DNA of 64,000 bases from Deltaproteobacteria bacterium (lineage in GTDB: Bacteria > Myxococcota_A > Polyangia > Polyangiales > Ga0077539): assembly GCA_030694465.1 (NCBI GenBank), contig JAUXYJ010000076.1, positions 62,001-126,000 of the forward strand, given 5' to 3'. Shown here piece after piece: positions 18,002 through 26,750 of this stretch. The stretch's first letter is position 1; every line of letters begins with the position of its first letter. The notes below the pieces were generated by a model. That model was given only the letters and a program-made list of their open reading frames with translations, was not told the DNA's origin and ran no database searches. A program made the translations under genes and the position numbers.

Positions 18002-20304
18002 CGTCCCCTCCAGTGATCAAGCATCGCGCCAAGATCCAGCCCCGCGTACGCCGAGACGCTCACCGAAGCGTCCACCCCGCGGTCGCTGCTGATCGTAGGC
18101 CAGTGCGTAAGCACACCCACAGTGAGCCACGCGAACCGCATTTGCGCTGCCAAAACAGGCCCCATTCGGTCCAGCACGCTGCGCTCGATCACGTAGCTCG
18201 CGCTCAGCCCCAGCGAGACCTCGCCCTCGATCCATGGGCTCACTCGCGCGCGCTCATACACGAGCGGCAGCAGCAACCCCACACCCCACCCGCTGCGACT
18301 CCCCACAAGCGCCTGCGATCCCATCCCTTGCAGGCCCCCCAAGACACCGGTCAACAAGGGCCCGCGCACCGCCAACACTCTCTGGGGCCACACCCGAAAC
18401 GCCGCCCTTGCGAGGCAACGCACAGGCTCATCGGGCCTGCCTAATTGCACCAAATGTGCATAGAAGTACGCATTGGGCGCCAGCCCCTCGGGCCGCACCG
18501 CCCGTTGCCCACGCAGCGCCCCTTCGGCCTCGCTCGGGCACGCCGCGTCCTCGGTCACACGCACGCCCAACACGCTCCGCGCATGCTGCCCTCCACCCGT
18601 CGCCCCCTCGCCAAGCGCGAGGTCCTCACTGAGCACCCGCGAGACCGCCCCTTGCGCATACGCGTGGCCCCACAAGCGCGCCGCACGCTCACCGAAGAGC
18701 ACACGCGAATCCCCAGTGTTTTCTCTGCGAATGTACGCAAATGTCTCGGCGCTCTCTTGTGCAAGCTGAGCCCACACGGGCCCTCGCTCCCAACGCGCGT
18801 GGCCCTGCATCCCGATCGGCGCCCAGTCCGTCCATGGATCGATCACCACCCAGCGCGCGAGCGTCAGCGCCTGGACGCTCTGCGCCGTGGCGAGGTCTGG
18901 CGCAGCGCGCAGCTCGGTCACCCCGTGCACCCGCAAGGTCCACCCCGAGAGCCCCGCGCGACACCCTCGCTCGTCACAGACAAAGAGCTGCAAATGATCA
19001 GGTGAATTGCGTTCAACAGCGACCCGATCTCCCACCGCGAGAACGCGCTGCGCTACGCTCTGTCCGCCCGCGAGATCCAGAGACTCTGCGGCGTCCCACG
19101 CGCTCGGTTCGGCCCCACGCGGACTCACCGCCCACTGCGCTCGCACAACGCGCGCACGCACCACAAGAGCCCTCTCCCCCGTCGATCCGAGCGTACGCTC
19201 AAGCGCAACACACCGATGCGTAGCGCTCAGTACGGCCGCCGGCCTCACGCTCGCTTCGTACCGGCTCGGAAGGCACAACGACAGCCCCAAGAGCGCCTCG
19301 CGAGCCTCACGCATCGTCGGTGAGAGCCCTGCACCCACCCCACCATAGTGTCGCCGCAACAGCGCCGAAAACACGTCGTCCACCACACGCGCAGTGGGAG
19401 CCTCTCCAGCAAAACGCACAGGCCCCACGATGGCCTCTCCGCGCGCGATGACAAGCTGCCCACTCGCCGAGGCAAGACGCAATTCATCCAGCAAATTCGC
19501 TGACACTTCTCGAACGACTCGCAGCGCAATAGCTCCCCGATCGTGCGCAAGAGACCACAGCGCGCGCGGGTCGTGAGAGACCTGGGCGTCTGCAAACCAC
19601 TGCTGCAATGCGGTCTGCTGCGCCTGCGCCGAGACGCTCCCCATGCGCACGACCATCGCGCTGTCTTCGCTCCGTGAGACAAGCTCGAGGGGACGCGACG
19701 GCTCGCCCCGACAAGGCAGCGTGACCGTGACCTGTGCAGAATCCACGCGCTGATCATGGAGCAGCAAGGGCGCCGGACACTGCGCAGTCTGCGCGCGCAC
19801 CTGCAGGGCGTCTTCGCAGCGCGTCGCCCCCACGGCGGTGTGCACAACAAGCGTGCTGGGCGACAACAACGTGTCAACGCAATGCGAGAGCAAAATCACT
19901 TGCCATCCGAGCGCGTCATCCTGCCCATGGCGCTCGCTGTGGGCTCGCGCATAGAGCGTCCGTGGCAACGCGCGCAGAGGGACCGCGGTAGGCACCCCGA
20001 GGCGCTCAAGCCAGTGCAAAAAGCTGCGCGCGCGCCCTGTGTCTTCGGGCGCGCTCCCGCGCCAGGTGCTCGCATCGGGGCTGAGCGCGAGCTCACACCG
20101 CGGATCGACGCGGACACGATCTGCCAAGAAAATCACAGAGTCTGCGACGCCTGGGACGGGCTGTGCTCGCTCGATCGTAAAGCACGAGATCGCAGGCGAG
20201 ACAGCGCTCGCTTGCCCCCGACGTCGCTGGGCCTGCGCGCTGGGTGTCCATGCGAGCCAGCTGACTATTGCCGCTGCACACAGCAGCCGTACCCGTACGC
20301 CCAT
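17998..20304 (-). CDS. Large exported protein of unknown function (operon gene 2)
   Basis: The start chosen is ATG 20304, giving a signal peptide (VRLLCAAAIVSWLAWTPSAQAQ); an upstream in-frame Met adds a non-signal leader. The 768-aa product has several Cys pairs (CDERGC, DDAACP-like). Its C-terminal region (GPLLTGVLGGLQGMGSQALVGSRSGWGVGLLLPLVYERARVSPWIEG) is glycine-rich and alternating, as in outer-membrane beta-strands. The gene ends in an ATGA overlap with the lipoprotein gene downstream. No family was recognised. It is inferred to be envelope-associated, perhaps with a terminal barrel or surface domain. Confidence 0.65.
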   Translation of the reverse strand: MGVRVRLLCAAAIVSWLAWTPSAQAQRRRGQASAVSPAISCFTIERAQPVPGVADSVIFLADRVRVDPRCELALSPDASTWRGSAPEDTGRARSFLHWLERLGVPTAVPLRALPRTLYARAHSERHGQDDALGWQVILLSHCVDTLLSPSTLVVHTAVGATRCEDALQVRAQTAQCPAPLLLHDQRVDSAQVTVTLPCRGEPSRPLELVSRSEDSAMVVRMGSVSAQAQQTALQQWFADAQVSHDPRALWSLAHDRGAIALRVVREVSANLLDELRLASASGQLVIARGEAIVGPVRFAGEAPTARVVDDVFSALLRRHYGGVGAGLSPTMREAREALLGLSLCLPSRYEASVRPAAVLSATHRCVALERTLGSTGERALVVRARVVRAQWAVSPRGAEPSAWDAAESLDLAGGQSVAQRVLAVGDRVAVERNSPDHLQLFVCDERGCRAGLSGWTLRVHGVTELRAAPDLATAQSVQALTLARWVVIDPWTDWAPIGMQGHARWERGPVWAQLAQESAETFAYIRRENTGDSRVLFGERAARLWGHAYAQGAVSRVLSEDLALGEGATGGGQHARSVLGVRVTEDAACPSEAEGALRGQRAVRPEGLAPNAYFYAHLVQLGRPDEPVRCLARAAFRVWPQRVLAVRGPLLTGVLGGLQGMGSQALVGSRSGWGVGLLLPLVYERARVSPWIEGEVSLGLSASYVIERSVLDRMGPVLAAQMRFAWLTVGVLTHWPTISSDRGVDASVSVSAYAGLDLGAMLDHWRGR

Positions 20305-20373
20305 CGCTCTCGTAGTGGCGACGCTAACGAAGCACACCGAAGATGACATTCCCGAAAACGACCCAAGCGTCGT

Positions 20374-21381
20374 TTAGGGCTCGCGCGCAGCCTGATCGCC
20401 GAGCTCTAGCGCGCGTTCTTGCTGCGATAATGCACGCGAACGTACGATCTCGGGCATCGTAGCGACCGGCTCAAAATAAAAGTACGGCATCGCGTGCTCT
20501 TGTCGCTCACAGGCCACCGCGGCCAGGGCATAGCTCCCATGGACCCGCCGCCGCGCCCCACGAAAGGCCCTCAGCGCGCGGTCGCCGTGCGCGTCGTACA
20601 CGTGCGTCCGTGAGTTGGTAAACGGCGAAGACAACACCAGCACACGCTGCGAATGGGCTCTCCGAATCAGCGACACCGTCCTGCGCGCGTTGGCGCTGGT
20701 GTCGCCCGAGCGCACCTCAAAGAGCGCCCTGGACAGCACCTCGGCGTGCAGCGACTCGGGCAAGACGTTGAGCATCACCGAGCACAGCGTCTCGGCCTCG
20801 CTTACAGCGTAAGGTTGGCCTACCGCGATGGGCCCCTGGTGCCTCGTCCACCGCGGCGCATAGGGCCCTGGGACGCCCTGCGCGACGCGAGCGCTCACAC
20901 ACTGCACGTCGTGCGCGGTGAGCCTGCGGCGGATCCATCGCGACGCCCGCCCGCTAAAGATCAACCGGGGCCGGGCGCTGAGCGAGGTAAACAGCTGCGC
21001 TGCCACATAGCCTCGCTCAGCCGTGGCGCAGTTGGCCTGCCCATTGCGCCGAAGCCCTCCGCCCAAGATCACCAGCGTGTCCGGCGACCACTGCCCCACG
21101 CGGTCCACCGTGCGCTGCGGGCACGCCGCGAGCGAGAGCTCATAGCGCCCACCACGACCCGCGCGACAGGTCTGCTCACCGAGCGAAACAGACGCCGCGT
21201 GCATGGACACGTCTGCGACAGATTCTTGGATTTCTCCAGGTGGAGTGACAGTATCTTGCGTCTGCTCTGCCCCGGCGTCGTGGCGGACTTGCGCATCACC
21301 GACGCCTGAGGCGCTCGCAGGAGAGCAGCCTCCCAGCGCAAAGAACCACAGCGCTACACCGCGACGCACAGATTGCATCAT
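20374..21381 (-). CDS. YdcF/DUF218-like lipoprotein (operon gene 1)
   Basis: The start is ATG 21381 or the adjacent ATG 21378. The signal WFFALGGC has a clear lipobox, followed by an acidic/Thr linker; the product is 335 aa. The globular part matches the DUF218 (YdcF/SanA/ElyC-like) pattern: DTLVILGGGLRRNG, RPRLIFSGRAS, a conserved EAETLC acidic motif, FEVRSGDTSANARRTVSLI and RVLVLSSPFTN. The biochemical role of this family is unsettled; ElyC and SanA affect envelope integrity. It lies about 70 bp upstream of the coupled trio and probably shares their transcript. It is divergent from speA. Confidence 0.75.
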   Translation of the reverse strand: MMQSVRRGVALWFFALGGCSPASASGVGDAQVRHDAGAEQTQDTVTPPGEIQESVADVSMHAASVSLGEQTCRAGRGGRYELSLAACPQRTVDRVGQWSPDTLVILGGGLRRNGQANCATAERGYVAAQLFTSLSARPRLIFSGRASRWIRRRLTAHDVQCVSARVAQGVPGPYAPRWTRHQGPIAVGQPYAVSEAETLCSVMLNVLPESLHAEVLSRALFEVRSGDTSANARRTVSLIRRAHSQRVLVLSSPFTNSRTHVYDAHGDRALRAFRGARRRVHGSYALAAVACERQEHAMPYFYFEPVATMPEIVRSRALSQQERALELGDQAAREP

Positions 21382-21560
21382 CGCAGAACGCCTCTCGGTC
21401 TGCATCCGCTTCGCTCACTCCGCGCGTGACACTCGAGGGGCTCGGCAACAAAATCGCGCCGGGGTGCGCGGACGCTTTGACATCTGCGCAAGACAAGTAC
21501 ACTCACGCCCTTGCGCGCCGGAGCATTTTTCACCCGACAGTGCGCAGGAGCAACACGAGC

Positions 21561-23552
21561 GTGAGCACTGAGATCGACGCGGTAGATTTTCCGGATGCCG
21601 GCCCCTCGATCCCGCCCCCACCACCCAAAACGGCGCCGCCTCCGCGCGGACCGTGGAGCATTGACGACTCCCGCGAGTTGTACCTGCTCAACCGCTGGGG
21701 CAGCGGGTTCTTTGACATCAACGCGGGAGGCGACCTGGTTGTCCGTCCGCTGCGCAAAAAGCAGGGCGAAGTGGTCCTGCGCAACGTGGTCGAAGAGGCT
21801 TTTACCCAAGGCCTCCGCACCCCCATGCTTGTTCGCTTTCAGGACATGCTGCACTACCGCGTGCGACAGCTCAACGAGGCGTTTTCGCGCGCGATCACCG
21901 AGAACAAGTTTCGCGGGGTCTACCGTGGGGTCTACCCCATCAAGGTCAACCAGCTGCGCGAGGTCGTCGAAGAGATCCTCGACGCAGGCCGCCCGTATCA
22001 CTATGGCCTCGAGGTCGGCAGCAAGCCCGAGATGTTCGCGGGCCTGAGCGTGCACACGGACAACGACTCGCTGATCGTGTGCAACGGATACAAAGACGAC
22101 GGCTTTATCCGTATGGCCCTGATGGGTCGCAAGCTCGGCAAGAAGGCGATCCTGATCGCCGAGAAGCTCAGCGAAGTCCGCGCGATCTGTCGCATCGCCA
22201 AAGAGATGAACGTCGAGCCCTACATCGGCATGCGCGTCCGTCTTGTCTCACGTGGCGCCGGAAAATGGGCCACAAGTGCAGGCGAAGGAGCCAAATTTGG
22301 TCTCTCCGTCAGCGAGATCCTCGAGGCCGTAAAGTTCTTGGGCGAGCAGGGCATGGCGGCCTCGTTTAAGCTCTTGCACTTTCACATTGGCTCGCAGGTC
22401 CCGGACATTCTCATCGTCAAGCGCGCTGTGCGCGAGGCGGCCCGGTACTACGCAAAGCTCCGCAAAATGGGCTGCCAAATCGAGTACATCGACGTCGGCG
22501 GCGGTCTCGCCGTGGACTACGACGGCTCACGCAGCACTTTTCACGCGTCGATGAACTACTCGGTCGAAGAGTACGCGCGCGACATTGTCTACAACATCGG
22601 CGACGTGTGCGACGAAGAGCGGGTCCCGCATCCCAATATCGTCAGCGAATCAGGCCGCGCCGTGGTCGCACCGCACTCGGTACTCATCGTCGAAGCCTTT
22701 GGCTCGATCGAGAAAGCGCAGGGCGACGCGCCCGGGACCACGCCGCTCCAGCACAAGCTCATCGAGAACCTCAAGCACACCGCGGATCACCTCAATGACC
22801 GCAACCTTCTTGAGAGTCTGCATGATCTTTTGCAGGTCAAAGAAGAAGGCCAGAAGATGTTTGAGCTCGGCATGCTTGAGCTCGACGTCAAAGCCGCGAT
22901 GGACGTCTTGTACTGGCACACGGTCGAGCGCATCGACGCTCTCGCGCGATTGCGTGACCCTAGCGAGGTCCCCGACGATCTGATTGATCTTCGGAGACAG
23001 CTCGCGGACCAACACATCTGCAATTTCAGCGTGTTTCAGTCGCTTCTAGACCACTGGGCTCTTGGCGCAGTGTTTCCGATTTTGCCCATCCATCGGCTCA
23101 ACGAAGAGCCCACCGAGCACAGCACCCTCGTCGACATCACCTGCGACTCGGACGGAAAGATCTCGAAGTTCATCGCGATCGACGCGGATGTGCACGAGAC
23201 CCTGCGGCTGCACCCGCTCAATGAAGCGCCCTATTACCTTGGGATTTTTCTCACCGGTGCCTACCAAGACATCATGGGCGACCTGCACAATCTCTTCGGC
23301 AGGGTCAACGAGGTCCACGTCTTTCTCGATGAAGACGAAGACTGCGGGTACTACATCGAAGAGACCATCTCAGGTCACTCGATCTCCGATGTGCTCGCCA
23401 TGGTCCAGTACGACACGCGCGACCTCACGGCACGCATGAAAGCCCAGATCGACGCGGCGATTAAGCAGGACAAGTTCAAGCCCACCGAGGGCATGCGACT
23501 GCTGGCCGAGTACGAAAAAGGCCTCAAAGAGCAGACCTACCTCGCGCTCTAG
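21561..23552 (+). CDS. speA: Biosynthetic arginine decarboxylase
   Basis: GTG 21561 is chosen because AGGAG lies 10 nt upstream and the preceding ORF extension is low-complexity; the product is 663 aa, normal for SpeA. The PLP-binding lysine is in GVYPIKVNQ. Other landmarks are the GLEVGSKPEM strand, the HFHIGSQVPD motif and the YIDVGGGLAVDYDG glycine-rich loop. The C-terminal acidic VFLDEDEDCGYYIEE region and PHPNIVSESGRAV also fit. SpeA converts arginine to agmatine and CO2, the first step of polyamine synthesis in many bacteria. No agmatinase or agmatine deiminase gene lies alongside. A proline-rich stretch precedes the barrel. Confidence 0.95.
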   Translation: MSTEIDAVDFPDAGPSIPPPPPKTAPPPRGPWSIDDSRELYLLNRWGSGFFDINAGGDLVVRPLRKKQGEVVLRNVVEEAFTQGLRTPMLVRFQDMLHYRVRQLNEAFSRAITENKFRGVYRGVYPIKVNQLREVVEEILDAGRPYHYGLEVGSKPEMFAGLSVHTDNDSLIVCNGYKDDGFIRMALMGRKLGKKAILIAEKLSEVRAICRIAKEMNVEPYIGMRVRLVSRGAGKWATSAGEGAKFGLSVSEILEAVKFLGEQGMAASFKLLHFHIGSQVPDILIVKRAVREAARYYAKLRKMGCQIEYIDVGGGLAVDYDGSRSTFHASMNYSVEEYARDIVYNIGDVCDEERVPHPNIVSESGRAVVAPHSVLIVEAFGSIEKAQGDAPGTTPLQHKLIENLKHTADHLNDRNLLESLHDLLQVKEEGQKMFELGMLELDVKAAMDVLYWHTVERIDALARLRDPSEVPDDLIDLRRQLADQHICNFSVFQSLLDHWALGAVFPILPIHRLNEEPTEHSTLVDITCDSDGKISKFIAIDADVHETLRLHPLNEAPYYLGIFLTGAYQDIMGDLHNLFGRVNEVHVFLDEDEDCGYYIEETISGHSISDVLAMVQYDTRDLTARMKAQIDAAIKQDKFKPTEGMRLLAEYEKGLKEQTYLAL

Positions 23553-23566
23553 CCACCCCCCAGCCG

Positions 23567-24358
23567 CTACTGCGGCATAAACGACCAGCGCAATCGCAGC
23601 ACGCCCGAGCCGTTGTCACGCATCGGCACGCGAAAGTCTCGATCGCACTGAACCTGGACCTCTGGGTCGTAGTAGCTCATGACCTGCAGCTTCACGACGC
23701 GGTCATCACGCAGACGCACGAGGTACACCTCGCCCGTCATGCGCAAACAGCCCACAAACGACCAGAAGCCCTGCATCACCGTCCCCGGAACGCCCAGCGT
23801 CCCGTCGTCCACCAGCCGGCAACTCGGGGTCGTAAAGTATCCCTCGTAGCGATAGCTTGTCCCAGGCAAAACCCTGGTCAAATCATCGTAGCGTACCCCC
23901 TCGGGCCCCTCTGTCGCCTCGACGCACGAGGGCCCCGACACGCCGCTGTTAAGCCGGATCACAAGACGCCTAAACGCGATGTCCCAATCGAGCGACCGCA
24001 GCGAGGCCTCGTCGTCGAGCATCACCTGCACGAGCCCGCGGTCGGTAAACCGCGCGTACACAAAGCTCTCGCTGGGGGTCTGTCCGCCCGCCCGCGCGTC
24101 GACCACGGTGAGCTCTCCTTCGGTCACGATGCTCCCGCTGCTGGGTTCGATCAAGAGCGGCAATTGCTCAATCGATTCGCTCTGACAGCGCGGCTCGTGA
24201 GGCTCACACCGCTGGGGCCGAGAGGCCTCGGCTGCGTCCGGTGAGACCTGATCCATCGACGACCCGGCGACGTCGCCGGATGCGTCCATCGTGGGCGTCA
24301 CCGGACCACACGCACAGAGCCAAAGCGCACAAACAGTCCACCGAGAGAGAGCATTCAC
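23567..24358 (-). CDS. HmuY-like lipoprotein
   Basis: The ORF begins upstream, but GTG 24358 gives a compact signal (NALSRWTVCALWLCAC) with a lipobox-like end; the product is 263 aa. A Ser/Asp/Ala linker follows. The globular part contains WDIAFRRLVIRLNSGVSG, then EVYLVRLRDDRVVKLQVMSYYDPE, the two most characteristic stretches of HmuY-family proteins. HmuY of Porphyromonas binds haem, but family members in other phyla have unproven ligands. The gene carries an exact copy of the dispersed palindrome in its linker. It is convergent with speA, with stops 14 bp apart. Confidence 0.75.
   Translation of the reverse strand: MNALSRWTVCALWLCACGPVTPTMDASGDVAGSSMDQVSPDAAEASRPQRCEPHEPRCQSESIEQLPLLIEPSSGSIVTEGELTVVDARAGGQTPSESFVYARFTDRGLVQVMLDDEASLRSLDWDIAFRRLVIRLNSGVSGPSCVEATEGPEGVRYDDLTRVLPGTSYRYEGYFTTPSCRLVDDGTLGVPGTVMQGFWSFVGCLRMTGEVYLVRLRDDRVVKLQVMSYYDPEVQVQCDRDFRVPMRDNGSGVLRLRWSFMPQ
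24264..24279. repeat. Dispersed palindrome inside the HmuY-like lipoprotein gene
   Basis: An exact copy of CCGGCGACGTCGCCGG is read in frame as SGDVAG in the linker just after the lipid-attachment Cys. Its position in a linker suggests that insertion there was tolerated. Confidence 0.88.
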
Positions 24359-24406
24359 TGGGATGGGCCGCACACAACCGCACCCACCTCTGCGCGTCAA
24401 CCTCTC

Positions 24407-25009
24407 TCAGCTCGCGACGCGCAGCGCAAACCGCGCTTTGGCAAACCGCGCAGTGATCCCAACGAGCCCCGGCTCTTGCGCGATGCGCTCAAGCACACGA
24501 AGCCCGTCGGCGACGGTGCCCGACTCACCGAAGCTCATGGTCTTGCAGGTGCGCTCGACCACGCTGAGCGCTTGCTCTGCACCAATCGCGTGCGCCAAAA
24601 GGGTCGCGAGCTCTCGCCGCGAGATCATGTCTCCGGCCTCCGTGGACGGGCTCGCTGGGCGGTCGCTCATCGCGCGCGGAGTCGCAGACATCAACGGAAG
24701 CGGCTCATCCGCCGCGGTCTGGCGCGAAGAGCGCGTGAAGACCGCTTGGTCCTCAAGACCGTGGGTTCCGGCACGCGATTGCACGCGCAGAGTGGCCGCT
24801 GCGCGACGCGAGGCGGCTCCCGTGAGGCCTCCCTGCGTGGCGAGGTAGGCAAACACCTTCTGCACGGTCTCGGCACCCATCGAGCTTGCCTTGATGCCCA
24901 ACGCGCCCAACGCGCTCAGCACGGCAGCGCGCGCGCGCTCGTTGCCCACCGCGGGGGCGAGCAAATCCGCGAGGCTCATCACGTCATAGCGTTTTTCTTC
25001 TTCATCCAT
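24407..25009 (-). CDS. FIST partner protein with internal duplication
   Basis: The start chosen is ATG 25009, eight bases upstream of the end of the FIST gene, so the two are translationally coupled; the longer ORF lies inside the FIST coding sequence. The 200-aa product has two copies of a helical module of about 64 residues. Copy one begins LADLLAPAVGNERA and copy two LATLLAHAIGAEQA; both end in a GL-x-G plus basic segment (GGLTGAASRRA, PGLVGITARFA). A Ser/Ala-rich linker joins them. No family name is known to me. Function is unknown; the context suggests it works with the FIST sensor. Confidence 0.7.
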   Translation of the reverse strand: MDEEEKRYDVMSLADLLAPAVGNERARAAVLSALGALGIKASSMGAETVQKVFAYLATQGGLTGAASRRAAATLRVQSRAGTHGLEDQAVFTRSSRQTAADEPLPLMSATPRAMSDRPASPSTEAGDMISRRELATLLAHAIGAEQALSVVERTCKTMSFGESGTVADGLRVLERIAQEPGLVGITARFAKARFALRVAS

Positions 25010-26192
25010 GATCTTGCTCCGGAAACGCGAGCACCACGCTGGTGGTGTTGTGAAAGCCGCTGAGCTCTCCCTCGTCCAACGCGATCTCTCCGTAGGTCTC
25101 AAAGCCCGCAAGCGGCACATCCCCCAGCACGTGCGCCATGCCCTGGACCGCGTCATTAAACCGCGCGCCCAAGATCAGGTTTCGGCAGATGCAGTCAAAG
25201 ACCACTGCGCCCGCGACCTTGGACTCGCCCAGCTGTTTGCGCGCACCCCGTGCGGCCTCCAGTGCGCTGGCGACCTGGCGGTCCGCGGTGCTCTCCGTGA
25301 TGCGCATGCGCGCTCCCTGAGGCACATCGCTCGCAAAGCGAATCGAGGTGCCATCCAGCGCAAGCGGCGCGCGGACCTTGATCGAGTCGCCCACATCCAG
25401 CGCGCCCTCAAAGCGCAGAAGCAACGCGCCCACCGTGTCACCTGTGAGCGTGTCCACGTCAAACCCGGCCTCGGCCGCGGCGGGGCGGACGTGCTCACGC
25501 CACACCTCCCATGCGGGCTTGCCATCAAGCGATTTGACCAGCGAACCCTCTGCCTCGGTCACCTCAAAGTAGCTTGAAAACGCACGATGACCGTGCCTCA
25601 CTCCGATACCCAGTGGCCTCTTCGAGAAGATCAACCCTACAGCCACGGCGTCACTCGCCACGTCCCCATTGCGGCCCACAAAGGTCTGCTTCATCGCGAG
25701 GTCGTCCCCCGCTGCGCCGCCTGCGATGCGTGCGCCCGGGTCAAGCATGGACGCGAGCAAGAGCGTGATCTCTTCGGCGTTGCCTACAAAGGGATCCAGC
25801 AGAGAAATCGCAGTACAAAATGGATACCCCGAGCGCTCGAGAGAGACCCCTTCGAGCGCCCGTGTGAGCGAGCCCTCGGGGTCCTTCGAGATGGTCGTCG
25901 CAAACGCCGAGGCGACCTCAAAGTCACCCACAAACCCTACCGCAGTGACAGCCCCCTTGTGGTCGCCACGCTCGGTAAACTCTCCCGCCGTCGATGCGCC
26001 CAGCACCAGCGTATTGCCTAGCACTTTCGCGATCGCGGGCTGCAGCTCTGCGAGCGGCTGCTTGGTCGACGCGAACAAGAACAAGAGCTTCGGGCCCTGG
26101 GCGCCAAAGCTCGATTCGCTCCACGCCAAGAGCTCAGCGATGCATTCGGCGGTGGCGTGGTTGGACGCAAAACTTGAGGCCTGGGTGGTCAT
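25002..26192 (-). CDS. FIST N/FIST C domain sensory protein
   Basis: ATG 26192 has AGAGAG about 9 nt upstream. The 396-aa protein matches the FIST architecture. The N-terminal domain (LLFLFASTKQPLAEL, LGASTAGEFTERGDHKGAVTAVGF) is followed by FIST_C (GGAAGDDLAMKQTFVG, VAVGLIFSKRPLGIGVRHGH, FDCICRNLILG, PLAGFETYGEIA, HNTTSVVLAFP). FIST domains are proposed small-molecule sensors, perhaps for amino acids, usually linked to signalling proteins. Here no kinase or cyclase domain is attached. The only coupled gene is the duplicated-module protein downstream. It is probably cytoplasmic. Confidence 0.88.
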   Translation of the reverse strand: MTTQASSFASNHATAECIAELLAWSESSFGAQGPKLLFLFASTKQPLAELQPAIAKVLGNTLVLGASTAGEFTERGDHKGAVTAVGFVGDFEVASAFATTISKDPEGSLTRALEGVSLERSGYPFCTAISLLDPFVGNAEEITLLLASMLDPGARIAGGAAGDDLAMKQTFVGRNGDVASDAVAVGLIFSKRPLGIGVRHGHRAFSSYFEVTEAEGSLVKSLDGKPAWEVWREHVRPAAAEAGFDVDTLTGDTVGALLLRFEGALDVGDSIKVRAPLALDGTSIRFASDVPQGARMRITESTADRQVASALEAARGARKQLGESKVAGAVVFDCICRNLILGARFNDAVQGMAHVLGDVPLAGFETYGEIALDEGELSGFHNTTSVVLAFPEQDHG

Positions 26193-26491
26193 AGAATGTG
26201 AGCTCTCTTGGTGGGGTGAATGGGTAGGTACCCAAAGGCCGGCAGGGTGTGGGTCACTCGCGGAGACACAGACAGAGCCTCCGCTGTGGTCATTCTCTGA
26301 GTGATTTCAGAGGCAATCTAACAATGTACGCCGACGCTCTAGGTCTGTCTACAGAGAATCCCTACACGGGATTCTGTCTCAATGCGTCTTGAAATCGAGT
26401 ATCAACATCGCTACAACCAGTGCGTGTGTTGGGAGCGGCGACTGAACCCGCGCGACACGCTCTTCGTTGCACCCTTTGCGGAGGTCACGCT
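26193..26491. promoter_or_regulatory. Divergent upstream region with two inverted repeats
   Basis: This 299-bp spacer lies between the FIST gene and bfd and is less GC-rich than its surroundings. It contains CTCTGA-GTGATT-TCAGAG (26295-26312) and an 8-bp perfect stem AGAATCCC-TACAC-GGGATTCT (26355-26375). Either could be an operator or an RNA hairpin ahead of bfd-bfr. No recognisable Fur box was seen. Confidence 0.55.
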
Positions 26492-26719
26492 GTGTTTGTT
26501 TGCATCTGCCGCGTCGTCACCGAGTCACGAATTCGCAGCGCGATCTCATCGGGCGCGAGCACGGTGGACGACATCGAACGCGCCTGCGGTGCTGGTGGAG
26601 ACTGTGGCTCTTGCCGGGACGAAATCCAGGCGATGATCGACGGAGAGAGCCCCGTAGCCGAGGGATGTGCGGGCTGCCCACGGGCGGGACAACCGCGGGG
26701 ATTGTCACGCTCTGCGTGA
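26492..26719 (+). CDS. bfd: Bacterioferritin-associated ferredoxin
   Basis: GTG 26492 is chosen because GGAGG lies 7 nt upstream and the first Cys follows at once; the product is 75 aa, the normal Bfd size. The Cys pattern is CIC near the N-terminus and CGAGGDCGSC about 32 residues later, which fits the C-x-C...C-x-x-C [2Fe-2S] site. Bfd binds bacterioferritin and reduces its stored ferric iron through haem. The C-terminal tail has two further Cys (GCAGC). A gap of 31 bp separates it from the bacterioferritin homologue, so the two are probably one operon. Confidence 0.85.
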   Translation: MFVCICRVVTESRIRSAISSGASTVDDIERACGAGGDCGSCRDEIQAMIDGESPVAEGCAGCPRAGQPRGLSRSA

Positions 26720-26750
26720 TGCCTGAGCCAGAAGCGAGTACGCTGCGCGC

